Below are positions 44,101 to 54,456 of a stretch of 64,000 nt of DNA, piece after piece. This DNA comes from Fragilaria crotonensis (taxonomy: Eukaryota > Bacillariophyta > Fragilariophyceae > Fragilariales > Fragilariaceae). Within the stretch, counting starts at the first letter, position 1. Each line of letters begins with the position of its first letter. The stretch spans positions 1 to 64,000 of the forward strand of contig JAKSYS010000261.1 in the NCBI GenBank assembly GCA_022925895.1, given 5' to 3'. The notes beneath the pieces were generated by a model, which was given only the letters and a program-made list of their open reading frames with translations, was not told the origin of the DNA and made no database searches. The position numbers were made by a program, and so were the translations under genes.

Positions 44101-46811
44101 GGGCCCTCGAAGTCAGAGAGGTATGGCGTGATAGAAATGCTTCTTGCGCCCGAGTCCCAAATGATGGGGCTCGTGTTTGCCTTGGGTCCGAGGGCTTCTC
44201 GCATGCGAGCGGGCGCCTGAAGAGCCATGCGAAGCTGCGTGGAATGGCATGCCTTGTTGGTGGCGGCGCTTTGGTGAAACGTGAGCGGAGCGATCGCGAA
44301 GGGGTCGGGCGAGTTGACGGGTGCCACAGGGCAATACTTCGTGGTTTGTGGCGACGGACGGGAGCGTTTGGAGCACCATGGAGGGCACGAATGCTTGATT
44401 TTGCTGTTTCCCTCTCCCTTTTGGCCTGTGGTAGGCGGCAACATAGCAGGGCGACGGGAAGTGCGAAGCAGCTTGTCGGCGCAACGTTGAAGACGGAGTG
44501 CGCGTTCCTTGAGAGTCGCGAAGAGACGAAAGTCGTCGCGCTGAGTGATCGTTAGAGGTCGCGATGTGACGTATCCTTGTGTCGGAGTCGGAGAGGATTG
44601 GAGCGGTGCAACTTCTTGTTGGCGCGAATACCTGAATTGAAGCGTGGCGGAGCGAACGACTTCTTGAGGAGTCGTGAGAAAGGACGACGTTGGTTGCGAG
44701 TAAACGGAGGAGACAAGGGAGCCGTCGAGGCGACGGGGAATGGCATCAAGGACTTTGGGGGCCAAAGCGAAAGGAAGAGGAGAATGATCCAGACGGTGGG
44801 AGCGAACGCGAGCGTTGGGTGACGAAGCACAACTTGGTGGAGGTTGTTGGCAACCCAAGCCAAAACGGTGGACCATGGGATGGCGGATGCCAAATAGATA
44901 GCCAGATTAACCAAAACAGGAGCCATTGCGCAAATGGCAAAAGAGAAGGCAAAGAGTTGCCAAGGGTTTGCACCTCGGATGAGGTTTAGAAGCAAATGAG
45001 GAGGAGACGCGATGTTTGGTTTGACTGGAAAGTCAAGCTTCCAAACAGAAGGATCCAGCGCCAACATGCTGAGATTTGCTTTTGGCGACGGTGCCGGAGC
45101 GGGAGGACGACGTTCATTACCAGTGTGAGTGGCGGTGGCGTGCATGACAGTCCAACGATGACACTGGGAAATGCTTGTTCCGGGAAGAGGCGGAATAGTG
45201 CGCCAGGATTTATGCTTGTTGATGCGATCCTGGCGGGACCCAGAGGAGGAGGACAATCCGGACTTGCGATTGAACTCGGGACACTTGTTTGCCCAATGAC
45301 CGGGTTTTCCGCACTTGTGGAAAAAGCCCTTCTTCATTGGAGTTTTGGTCCCGGATCCCTGGGACTGAATCAACGAAGTACCTCAGCTCGGGAGATACCT
45401 GTGGGGGCAGTTGTGACATTGCCAAACATCGCAGAACAAGCTCGGACATCAGGTGCATGACTCACTGGAGGCCATTCCTTTCTGTCAATTTGCGTACAGT
45501 ATGCGTCTTCCACTTGGCAACAAATATCTTGGAACGTCAATTTCTCGGCGACCATCTGAGCATGGGCGCCTTACTTTTCCTTGTATCCAATGTCAAGGAG
45601 CGCCTGGTCAAGCTTCTGCTTTGTTGAACGAAGAGGAAAGCGGAAGTCTTCGTTTCCGGCTCCTCTGGCCACAAGAAAGGTCGTGAGCATCATAAGTGTC
45701 AGGTTGTGGTTGTACTGACCAGCCGTCATGAGCTCACGTGCGTCCTTGCGATAATCAGCGGCGCGGGCTTCAAGGTTTTCGCCAGCGTACTGCAATGGGT
45801 GACAAGCCTTGATTGCGGCCTTCAAGTCGCCTCCTCGAAACGCTCGATCGAGGTCGACTGGATTGTCTTGATGAGCTGGAGCCAGACGACATGGAACAAG
45901 TTGTTGTCGTTCATTTTCTCCTTGATTTTGCTCATGAGAGCAGGATCAAGAGAAGAGAGGAGGAATATGGTGGCGGCAAAGTCGTTCGACTTGTCGTACT
46001 TGTCGTGACGGAGGAGTTGCTGGTAGCTGAAAGTCTTTGCCGTCACAACAGTGTATCGAGAGTGACTCCTGACGACATTCGTCATGACGGAGGCGCTCTC
46101 AGGATCAGGGAGGTAAGCAATGGTGTCCATCCCGCAGTCAACGAGATGGTCTCAGACAGCCCTCTGAAAGTCGACAAGGCTGCTGGCTTGAGTAAAGAGA
46201 GTTGTCATGCCAGTGCAACAAAAGTTGTACCCCTTTTGTGAGGCGGAGGCATGGCAGGGCGGAGCTGATTTGGTAACGTGATGTCGTCGGCGGCGCTCGG
46301 ATCGAGGCCGACCCAACCAGGAGCTGACTTGCCGCCAGTCCAAGCGGGCCATTCATCCCTGGAATGGGAGACAATGTTGCCCATAATGGGTTTATCGGGC
46401 CTATCAGAGGCGACAATAGGGTCGTCGGAGACAGGTGGCGTCGTCGGGGACGCGGGGGTGACGGGGTCAGAAGTTGGTGTCAGAGACGCCATCTCGGAGA
46501 GTAGGGACCGAAGAGCGAACTTGGAAAGGTCTTAGAGGAGCAAAGCATGGCGTGCTTTTAAATAAAATAGGTAGCCTAGTTGGTAACATAGGCGCTCGGA
46601 GAGACTTGCTTGGTTGGTAAATGTAGAGTTGTCAACGGTGTTGACTTAGAGCTGCAGCGTAGACGATTGCGGAGCAATCGGGGAATAGATCCTTGGAGAG
46701 GATCAACTTGGGTCCTTGGAAAGGAAACAATAAATTCCTTTAGAGAGGAATTGGCTTGCCTGGAAGGAAGCGTGAGGGGGTTTAGCCTATAGATTGGGGA
46801 AAATAACCACT

Positions 46812-47140
46812 TGAGACTATCACCGGAGATGATACTCTAATCGTAGGATGTAGTACGTAGTACCGTAGGAAAATTACTGTAGGAAGGTAAATTACCTGTA
46901 GGAAGGTTTCAAACAAAGTACTTTCTGAGAAATTATAAGCTACAGTAAATTTGGCACTCGATCGTATGAAAGACAAACTCGTTGAACGTGTCAAATGGCA
47001 TTTGACCATTTGTCGGGTAGTTCGTACGAAATTTGTTAGAGACCGGACAGTACAGCGTATCGTGTTTCTCATTTCGATGGATGACCTCACAGTGGCACAG
47101 TACAACGATGGCATCGTAGTCCAGTGCAGCGTAGGTTTCA
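46812..47140 (-). repeat. 5' LTR of copia 3
   Basis: About 329 bp, mate of 40836-41161, with a 23-bp extra segment and smaller indels. Confidence 0.88.
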
Positions 47141-47513
47141 ATTCGCAGGTAGCGTGAAAACTGAAAACTGAAAAAGTATCAGAATGTGAATTTAGGATCT
47201 TCTTGCAGCGCGCCCGTACTCGTAGTGGACTACCGTATACACGGAGAGAATTGTGCGTAGCCCGGCTATCATTTTCTCTACTAAAGTACTACGGGTACTG
47301 TGATAGTAATCCGTTTTTATTTCACTGTCAATTCCTGGCTCCAGACTTCAGACTTCAGAGCAGGCTGTGTTATTTTGGGAACTTTTTCTTATTTTGGGAA
47401 TTTGTTCCCAATTAAACATTTTAAAAGTTCCCGATTTAAACCGTATAGAATACGTAGGATTCAGTAGAGATCAACTAGCCATCGCCCGAATCTTTGTTGG
47501 ACTGGCGTCGTAC

Positions 47514-47751
47514 TGAACAAATCTAGTGGTGCTATGGTGGGCGAGGTACTGATACTGTGCGTTACAGTACTGGTACTAGCCGTTTGTGTGTGTGTAGTGT
47601 TGGCGATAGTGAAGAGAGGAACACGGGATGATCGTTACTATCATCCCACTTATCTTAGGATTCTTCTTTTTATCTTTGCTCTCTTACTCCTTACCTTTAG
47701 TAAGTACTTGTTTATTACCTCATCTCCCGATAGCGCTACGTGAATTATACA
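47514..47751 (+). repeat. 5' LTR of CoDi copy 2
   Basis: 238 bp, TGAACAAATC to AATTATACA; one-base length difference from the 3' LTR. Confidence 0.96.
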
Positions 47752-47769
47752 GTTTATCAGACCCAATGC
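47752..47769 (+). other. Putative primer-binding site of CoDi copy 2
   Basis: GTTTATCAGACCCAATGC starts right after the 5' LTR, and is shared with CoDi copy 1 while the LTRs are not alike, which fits a site under tRNA-pairing constraint. Confidence 0.55.
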
Positions 47770-48068
47770 TCGTAAAAGGAGCCAAAAGCGAATCAGAGAG
47801 CATATCTATCTGGGTAAGATGGGAGGCAGAGTCGTAAAGACACTATGTCGTGTCGTGTATGCGTATACCGGGTATAACGATGACGATTGTTTACAGGAAC
47901 CGGTGCCCACTGACACGTGTCGGATAAGGAGGGTATCCTTCTTATAGACAAGCGTTTGCGAGCGATGGATGGCGTTTGGTCCATGCGAGCTGATCACTCG
48001 ATATGAACTGGAGAACACTGTGAATCCTGTGCACAGTACGAGCGTTTCAGTGGGAATCCACTAACACC

Positions 48069-49562
48069 ATGCGTCTATTAATTAGCGAAAATATGGCTGA
48101 CATCGTCGGAATCGACGCATTTCCCCTTGAGCTTGTGGGAGTTGACTTTGTGCTGGATGTGATTGGTTTTAACCTAGCGGTCGAGCGTGCGGGTATCATG
48201 AATGCGGGTCTCAGCTCTTTTGAGGACTTTCGTTACCTTACCGAAAAGGACATTCGAGACATGGCTGATGACTTTTCCAAGCGTACGGCCGCCAACGGGC
48301 GTATCGTATTCGGGCTCGGTCGCACGAAGAAGTTGATTGGCGTTCTACATTGGGTTCAGGATTGCTATCGCGCAGACGATGTTCCTGACCATGTGAATTT
48401 CAATATGGCGGTATTGTATGAAGCGTTGAGTTTGGCTCAGATTAGGAAATCAGACATCGAACTTGTAACAACTAACACCAAAGCGGCAGATCCCGGGAAG
48501 TTCAAAGATGAAAGGAAATGGCCAGAGTGGGAGAAGGCCTTTGTCAACTATTTGTCAGTTATCCCTGGGGTAAACGGCATCCCTTTGTCGTATGTCGTCC
48601 GCGAGGATGAGATCCCGGCGGATGACGTTATTTATGAAACATTCAACGAAAGGATGATCAATCGGGCACCGCTCGCAGGTCAGTATTACATTGCCGATGC
48701 GAGACGCGTTCATAACTTGCTTCTTGGATATTTGCAGGGCGAAAATACCGAAAGTTGGATTAGGTCTATTGCGAAGTTCCAAGATGGACGACGTGACATG
48801 GTGGCCCTCAGAAGACATTATGCAGGAGAAGGAAATTCTACACGTCGCATTGCAGACGCAAAGAAAATCCAGAACACATTACACTACAAAACTGAGCGAG
48901 CGTTGCCATTCAACAAGTTCTTGGATTCGTTGCAGAAGATGTTCACTATATTCGAGGAAGAGAACGAGCCATTAACTGAGCGTGCAAAAGTTGACGAGCT
49001 GTTGACTAAAGTTCAGAACTCTGGACTAGCGGCGGCAGTTGCTCAATTAAGGTACCAGTTGAATACCTCTGGTATCTCGTTTACAGTTGCTGCTAACCAC
49101 CTCAACTCCGAGATCTCACAGACTCCTGATTACCAGTTATCGAGAAAGATCAATGCGACAAACACAACTGCCTCGGGTCGCGGTGGCGGTCGCAGCGGAA
49201 GAGGCCGTGGCTACCAAGGACGCGGCGGAGGCCGTGGACGTGGTGGTCGTGGCGGGAAAGGAACTAGCGAGAAAACGACATATTACTCGGCGGCGGAATG
49301 GGAGAAATTATCTTACGAGGAGCGAGATAAAATCAGGAAAGAGCGAGATCGAAAGGGCGAGCAGGGAGGAACCAAGCGAAACATCTCAGAAATGACCACA
49401 AAGCAGCTCACGACTGCGATTATCAGTTCTATTAAAGCTGCGACTGCTGGTGATGGTGATTTAGCCAATGACACAACAGAAAGCACTCCAAAGAAAGTTA
49501 ACTCGCAAGCGGGCAACTCCTTCGGTGGAAAGGAAAGTGTGAAGCGAAGTAAAACTGAATGA
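48069..49562 (+). CDS. Gag of CoDi copy 2
   Basis: 497 aa from ATG 48069; the ATG at 48093 (MADIVGIDAFPLELVG) aligns better with the start of the other CoDi gag and may be the true one. Helical N-terminal domain (FEDFRYLTEKDIRDMADDF), long central region nearly collinear with copy 1, then an Arg-Gly-Gly tract (about residues 370-400) instead of zinc knuckles, and a Lys/Ser-rich tail. The TGA end (49560-49562) is followed by CTCG and then pol in the same frame. Confidence 0.9.
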   Translation: MRLLISENMADIVGIDAFPLELVGVDFVLDVIGFNLAVERAGIMNAGLSSFEDFRYLTEKDIRDMADDFSKRTAANGRIVFGLGRTKKLIGVLHWVQDCYRADDVPDHVNFNMAVLYEALSLAQIRKSDIELVTTNTKAADPGKFKDERKWPEWEKAFVNYLSVIPGVNGIPLSYVVREDEIPADDVIYETFNERMINRAPLAGQYYIADARRVHNLLLGYLQGENTESWIRSIAKFQDGRRDMVALRRHYAGEGNSTRRIADAKKIQNTLHYKTERALPFNKFLDSLQKMFTIFEEENEPLTERAKVDELLTKVQNSGLAAAVAQLRYQLNTSGISFTVAANHLNSEISQTPDYQLSRKINATNTTASGRGGGRSGRGRGYQGRGGGRGRGGRGGKGTSEKTTYYSAAEWEKLSYEERDKIRKERDRKGEQGGTKRNISEMTTKQLTTAIISSIKAATAGDGDLANDTTESTPKKVNSQAGNSFGGKESVKRSKTE

Positions 49563-49565
49563 CTC

Positions 49566-52500
49566 GTGATGGCAGCTTATGGCACCACTGAACGACGAAC
49601 GCTGCCACAACATCGTAATTTATCATCCTTGCGTAACACTCAACCACACCATGCTCGATGCGAACTTGACTCACATGCTGACACCTGTGCCCTGGGCAGC
49701 AACTTTATACCTCTCTATTTTACAGGACGTGCTTGCGATGTGACACCTTATAATTCCGACTCATATGAACCTGAACGAGATGTGCCAATCGTCAGCGGGG
49801 CGACGGCATATACGTGCCAACGCAGTGGACAGACATATATTCTGGTTGTGAACGAAGGACTGTGGTTCGGCGAGAAACTCCAGAATACCCTGCTCAACCC
49901 AAACCAATTGCGCTTTGCCGGCGTGACGGTCGCCGACAACCCTTTCAACACAGCAGAGCCTATATCTATTGATCACAGCGAACTCACTATTCCCTTATCC
50001 ATCAGCGGTACCACCATCTTCTTGGACACGATGACCCCTACCCAGTTCGAACTTGACACATGCCCTCATATTCACTTGACCTCCGACACCGAATGGAATC
50101 CGCAGACTGTGCGTCTTGCCGCTACAACGTCTGCGGAGGCGGAAAGATCATACGATGTCGAGCCTGGCTTAGCTCAAATTTCATCTGTTTACTGTTCCAG
50201 AGAGATGGCGGAAGCGATTAATGAACAACGATTCATCAAGTCAACTCAGGTTGACGTGCCAGCATCACGAACATTTGTCTCATCCAATCGTCACTCACAA
50301 ATTAACAGCGAAAATTTGAGCGAGCGCTGGAGTATTGGACTTAATCAAGCCAAGCAAACGCTACAAGTAACAACTCAGAAAGGAGTACGGTCGGCAATAC
50401 TACCCTTGAGCCGCCGTTATCGTACTGACAGAATGTACCAACAGAGGAAACTGCGAAACCAAAAATTTTATACTGACACATTGTTTGGCAAATGTAAATC
50501 CCTCACTAACAACACATGCGTGCAGATCTTTGCAAACGAATCATATTTTGTGAAAGCGTATCCTATGGAAAAGAAATCGATGGCAGGCCTCGCGTTGCGA
50601 CAGTTCATTCGAGACTACGGAGTGCCTGAGAAACTAACGTCTGATGGAGCGAGCGAGCAAACAGGTCCGAAGACTGAATTCATTACAAACGTGAGGAAGT
50701 ATGGTATTGATCACCATGTCTCAGAACCGAATAGGCCGCAGCAGAATCGAGCGGAGTCAGTAATTAGAGAAGTCAAAAAGAGATGGTTCCGACAGATGAC
50801 AAAGAAGCGAGTGCCGAAGCGATTATGGGACTATGGTATAGTATGGGTTTGCGAAACAATGTCACTCACTGCGAACTCATCATTTGCATTGGAAGGGCGG
50901 ACACCAATTGAACAAGTCACAGGCGAGACACCGGACATATCTGAATACCTTGATTTCGGATTTTATGATTGGGTGTGGTACAAGGACAACGCTGGGGTTG
51001 GAGACAACATGTGCGGTCGATGGCTCGGTGTTTCACACCGAGTTGGTAGCTTGATGTCATACTGGGTACTGACGATTGCTGGCCGTGTTATTTCCAGGAC
51101 AACAGTGCAACGTATCACTAACCTCGAACTCGGAACCAACGAAACGAAGGAGCGATGCAAGGAATATAACGACAGGATTAAGGCGCTGCTGCATGACGAC
51201 AATCATGTGGTACATGGCGACGGTGAGCGGCAACTTCAAGACTGGGATGAGTATACAGACGTCCAAGATGAAGCGTTTAACGACGAATTCAACAGCGCAG
51301 TGTCAGACGAAAAGATCAAGGATGCAGACGCTGACTTCACTCCCGATGTATTTGACGATACTTACCTTAACAAGGAGATAGCCATAGCCAGAGGAGCAGG
51401 CGACAGCGAGGACGTCCAGTATGGGAGAGTCACAAAGCGTTTACGTGATGCCGAGGGCCGACCGATAGGCACGGCAAATGACAACCCTTTGCTGGACACA
51501 AGGGAGTATTCGGTCGAATTTCTTGATGGTCACACTGAAGCGATAGCTGCTAACTTGATTGCCCAACACTTGTATTCACAGATTGACGACGAAGGACGGC
51601 GACATATCCTGCTGGATGACATCATTGACCACAGAAAGAGTGAGCATGCGATCGATAAAGCAGATGCGTACGTTACGATGAACAATGGAGTGAAACGCAG
51701 AAGGGAAACAACACAAGGCTGGCACATGCTCTGTCAATGGAAGGACGGTAGCACAAATTGGATTGCACTGAAAGACATGAAACATTCGTACCCTGTACAA
51801 GTTGCTGAATATGCGTTTGCGAATAAGATTGATGACGAACCTGCATTTGCCTGGTGGGTTCCCCATGTCGTAAAGAAACGTGACCGAGCGCTAGCGAAAC
51901 TCAAGTCCAAATACTGGCAAAGGACTCATAAGTATGGGATAAGAATTCCAAAATCAGTTGAGGAAGCGTTAGCGATTGATAAGGAGAATGGTAACACGCT
52001 CTGGTGGGATGCAATTTGCAAAGAAATGAAAAATGTGCGACCTGCGTTCGAAAAATGGGAGCTGACAGTAAATGAATTGCCCCCTGGATACCAGAAAATT
52101 AAATGCCACTTTATATTCGACGTAAAAATGGGAGAGAACTTCAGACGAAAAGCGCGACTGGTTGCGAACGGAAACGAGACCGAAACTCCATCGACTCTGA
52201 CTTACTCGTCAGTTGTGTCGAGGGATTCAGTAAGAATCGCACTCTTGGTTGCATCATTGAACGACTTACAATTGCTTGCGTGTGACATTCAAAATGCGTA
52301 TCTAACGGCTGATTGCAGAGAGAGGATATACATAATAGCAGGACCGGAGTTTGGATCGGAAGCTGGATCAATTATGGTGATCAAGAAAGCGCTGTATGGA
52401 CTCAAGTCCAGCGGCGCAGCGTTTAGAGCTCACCTTGCGGAAACGTTGTACGACTTGAATTACCAGCCAACGAAAGGCGACCCCGACGTGTGGATCCGAC

Positions 52501-53624
52501 CAGCGACAAAACCAGATGGATTTGAGTATTACGAGATGACCCTCGTTTATGTTGACGACATCCTATGTATTTCTGCAGAGCCGAAAGCGACAATGGAAGG
52601 TATCCAATCTACATTTAAGCTGAAAGATGATCGGATTGAGAAACCTGAGATTTATTTGGGAGCTCAATTAGCACAAAGGGTAATCGGCGGGGTCGAGTGT
52701 TGGACAATGACCTCCGAACAATACGTGAAGGCAGCGATTGTCAATGTGGAGGCGAAACTAAATGAATCGGGTCAACGTCTACCTACAAGATGCGTGACTC
52801 CGATGCAAGCAAACTATCGACCGGAGCTCGACGTTACAGCCGAAATGAAAATCGAAGGGATCCGGTATTATCAAGAACTAATTGGTATACTTCGATGGGC
52901 CGTTGAACTTGGGAGAATCGACATCACTATGGAGGTTTCTATGTTATCCTCTCACCTTGCATTACCCCGCGAAGGTCATTTGCAGCAGGTTTATCACGTG
53001 TTTGGATACTTAAAAGCTAAGCCGAAGAAGACATTAGCGTTTGACCCCACTCACCCTGACATTGATGAAGCGAGATTCGAACGTCACGATTGGCATGACT
53101 TTTACAGGGGAGCGAAGGAATTGATTCCAGGGGACGCACCGGAACCAAGAGGTAATGTTGTCTCAACTCACTGTTTTGTTGATGCTGATCACGCAGGTAA
53201 CAGGGTTACGAGGCGATCGCAAACTGGGATCTTGCTGTTTTGTAATCGTGCCCCCATTCAATGGTATAGTAAACGTCAGAACACAGTGGAAACTTCCACA
53301 TTTGGGAGTGAATTTGTTGCAATGCGTATCGCAGTGGAACTTATAGAGTCGCTTCGATACAAGCTTCGGATGTTTGGGATTCCGATTTCTGGTCCTACGA
53401 ACGTGTTTTGTGACAACGAAGCGGTAACGAAGAATGCTATTCATCCGGAATCTACGTTGAAAAAGAAGCACAATGCGATTGCGTATCATCGGACGAGAGA
53501 GGCAGTGGCGGCCGGGACAATTCGCGTCACGAAAGAAGATGGGAAGACCAATCTGGCCGATGTCCTGACCAAACCACTTCCTCAGGTAACGAGAGATTTC
53601 TTGTGTGACAGATTCATGTATTGA
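49566..53624 (+). CDS. Pol of CoDi copy 2
   Basis: About 1350 aa, one open frame. Protease motif SHADTCALGSNF near residue 40; integrase core with FYTDTLF, TSDGASEQ and QNRAESVIREVK at about residues 300-400; reverse transcriptase around 850-1050 with CDIQNAYLTADC, ALYGLKSSGAAF and LVYVDDILC; copia-type RNase H with THCFVDADHAGNR and ETSTFGSEFVAM near residues 1200-1300; ends LTKPLPQVTRDFLCDRFMY. No ATG is needed if it is made by reading through the gag stop, since both share a frame; the first ATG is at 49569. Confidence 0.93.
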   Translation: MMAAYGTTERRTLPQHRNLSSLRNTQPHHARCELDSHADTCALGSNFIPLYFTGRACDVTPYNSDSYEPERDVPIVSGATAYTCQRSGQTYILVVNEGLWFGEKLQNTLLNPNQLRFAGVTVADNPFNTAEPISIDHSELTIPLSISGTTIFLDTMTPTQFELDTCPHIHLTSDTEWNPQTVRLAATTSAEAERSYDVEPGLAQISSVYCSREMAEAINEQRFIKSTQVDVPASRTFVSSNRHSQINSENLSERWSIGLNQAKQTLQVTTQKGVRSAILPLSRRYRTDRMYQQRKLRNQKFYTDTLFGKCKSLTNNTCVQIFANESYFVKAYPMEKKSMAGLALRQFIRDYGVPEKLTSDGASEQTGPKTEFITNVRKYGIDHHVSEPNRPQQNRAESVIREVKKRWFRQMTKKRVPKRLWDYGIVWVCETMSLTANSSFALEGRTPIEQVTGETPDISEYLDFGFYDWVWYKDNAGVGDNMCGRWLGVSHRVGSLMSYWVLTIAGRVISRTTVQRITNLELGTNETKERCKEYNDRIKALLHDDNHVVHGDGERQLQDWDEYTDVQDEAFNDEFNSAVSDEKIKDADADFTPDVFDDTYLNKEIAIARGAGDSEDVQYGRVTKRLRDAEGRPIGTANDNPLLDTREYSVEFLDGHTEAIAANLIAQHLYSQIDDEGRRHILLDDIIDHRKSEHAIDKADAYVTMNNGVKRRRETTQGWHMLCQWKDGSTNWIALKDMKHSYPVQVAEYAFANKIDDEPAFAWWVPHVVKKRDRALAKLKSKYWQRTHKYGIRIPKSVEEALAIDKENGNTLWWDAICKEMKNVRPAFEKWELTVNELPPGYQKIKCHFIFDVKMGENFRRKARLVANGNETETPSTLTYSSVVSRDSVRIALLVASLNDLQLLACDIQNAYLTADCRERIYIIAGPEFGSEAGSIMVIKKALYGLKSSGAAFRAHLAETLYDLNYQPTKGDPDVWIRPATKPDGFEYYEMTLVYVDDILCISAEPKATMEGIQSTFKLKDDRIEKPEIYLGAQLAQRVIGGVECWTMTSEQYVKAAIVNVEAKLNESGQRLPTRCVTPMQANYRPELDVTAEMKIEGIRYYQELIGILRWAVELGRIDITMEVSMLSSHLALPREGHLQQVYHVFGYLKAKPKKTLAFDPTHPDIDEARFERHDWHDFYRGAKELIPGDAPEPRGNVVSTHCFVDADHAGNRVTRRSQTGILLFCNRAPIQWYSKRQNTVETSTFGSEFVAMRIAVELIESLRYKLRMFGIPISGPTNVFCDNEAVTKNAIHPESTLKKKHNAIAYHRTREAVAAGTIRVTKEDGKTNLADVLTKPLPQVTRDFLCDRFMY

Positions 53625-53648
53625 GGCGAGAGCGACGATGCGGGCGAA

Positions 53649-53712
53649 GCCAAGGTTCATCGAGTGTCGCTGGCTGCGACTTCGGTTACCTCCTGGGCAT
53701 GCAGTGACATGC
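53649..53712 (+). promoter_or_regulatory. Conserved structured 3' motif (CoDi copy 2)
   Basis: GCCAAGGTTCATCGA, hairpin (GTCGC/GCGAC with outer ATCGA/TTCGGT pairing), CGGTTACCTCCTGG, hairpin GCATG/CATGC with loop CAGTGA. It lies between the pol stop and the purine tract, as in copy 1. Confidence 0.7.
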
Positions 53713-53785
53713 GGCACTTAATCCAGGTCTATGTTTTGGAGCGACCATAGGTTTGATCTGGATCCTCACATATGCTCGAGGGGAC

Positions 53786-54022
53786 TGAACAAATCTAGTG
53801 GTGCTATGGTGGGCGAGGTACTGATACTGTGCGTTACAGTACTGGTACTAGCCGTTTGTGTGTGTGTAGTGTTGGCGATAGTGAAGAGAGGAACACGGGA
53901 TGATCGTTACTATCATCCCACTTATCTTAGGATTCTTCTTTTATCTTTGCTCTCTTACTCCTTACCTTTAGTAAGTACTTGTTTATTACCTCATCTCCCG
54001 ATAGCGCTACGTGAATTATACA
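53786..54022 (+). repeat. 3' LTR of CoDi copy 2
   Basis: 237 bp, mate of 47514-47751, preceded by a purine tract and followed by GTAC. Confidence 0.96.
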
Positions 54023-54456
54023 GTACTGGACTCGGTCATAGTAGTACTGAATCACTGTATTACTGTATGATATCATCGACGTACTGACGATTCACGTAGG
54101 AATCACGTAGGACTCACACTGTACTGTGTACTGTAACGTTCCCAATTAAAGTTCCCAAAATAAGTTTCAAAAATGTCCCGAAATAAGCTATTTTGGTGTT
54201 TTGGGGAACTTTCCCAAAATAACACAGCCTGCTTCAGAGTCCACTTGTACTGTGAACTGTGAACTGTGAACTGTCTGTTGCAACAGTAAACAGTACTAAG
54301 TGCTACTAGAAGAGCTTCAAGCTCAGAGTAAGTACAAGTATAGTACCGGTGGTAGTATTGGAGTATGCGTTCCTGGCATGGTTCCTGGTAGTTTCCGTAT
54401 ACGCATTTTGGGCAATAGATTAACGGTTGTGAAACCTATTGCCTTGTCACGAATCA

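Larger units (their letters stand above)
40836..47140 (-). mobile_element. Old Ty1/copia element (copia 3), heavily broken
   Basis: LTR-like direct repeats at 40836-41161 and 46812-47140 (TGAGACTATC...GTAGGTTTCA) differ by roughly 5% substitutions plus several small indels, so it is clearly older than the others. Order on the minus strand: gag (about 46.5-44.6 kb, with a CCHC knuckle CGKPGHWANKC), protease/pre-integrase (44.5-44.0), integrase (44.0-43.2, HHNGIAESN), a Pro-rich linker, reverse transcriptase (42.8-41.8, YVDDLGIA) and RNase H (41.8-41.4, LSTLEAEYSALS). About ten breaks are spread through it. No clear target duplication remains. Confidence 0.88.
47514..54022 (+). mobile_element. 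Ty1/copia element, CoDi-like (copy 2), looks whole
   Basis: 6.5 kb with LTRs of 238 and 237 bp (47514-47751, 53786-54022; TGAACAAATC...TATACA) that differ by a single length change in a T run, so insertion is very recent. GTAC flanks both sides. Order: LTR, primer-site-like GTTTATCAGACCC, gag, pol, structured 3' motif, polypurine tract GCTCGAGGGGAC, LTR. Gag and pol are each open from end to end. It may be able to move (inference from intact frames and near-identical LTRs). Confidence 0.95.
47360..54232. mobile_element. Short inverted-repeat DNA transposon (about 360 bp) split by CoDi copy 2
   Basis: Left end 47360 (GCAGGCTGTGTTATTTTGGG, then AA) and right end 54232 (its reverse complement) are terminal inverted repeats, and TTCAGA lies outside both (47354-47359 and 54233-54238), a 6-bp target duplication. 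Both halves repeat the words TTATTTTGGGAACTTT and CCCAATTAAA. The LTR element at 47514-54022 sits inside, so the DNA transposon came first. No coding capacity; probably a MITE. Confidence 0.75.
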
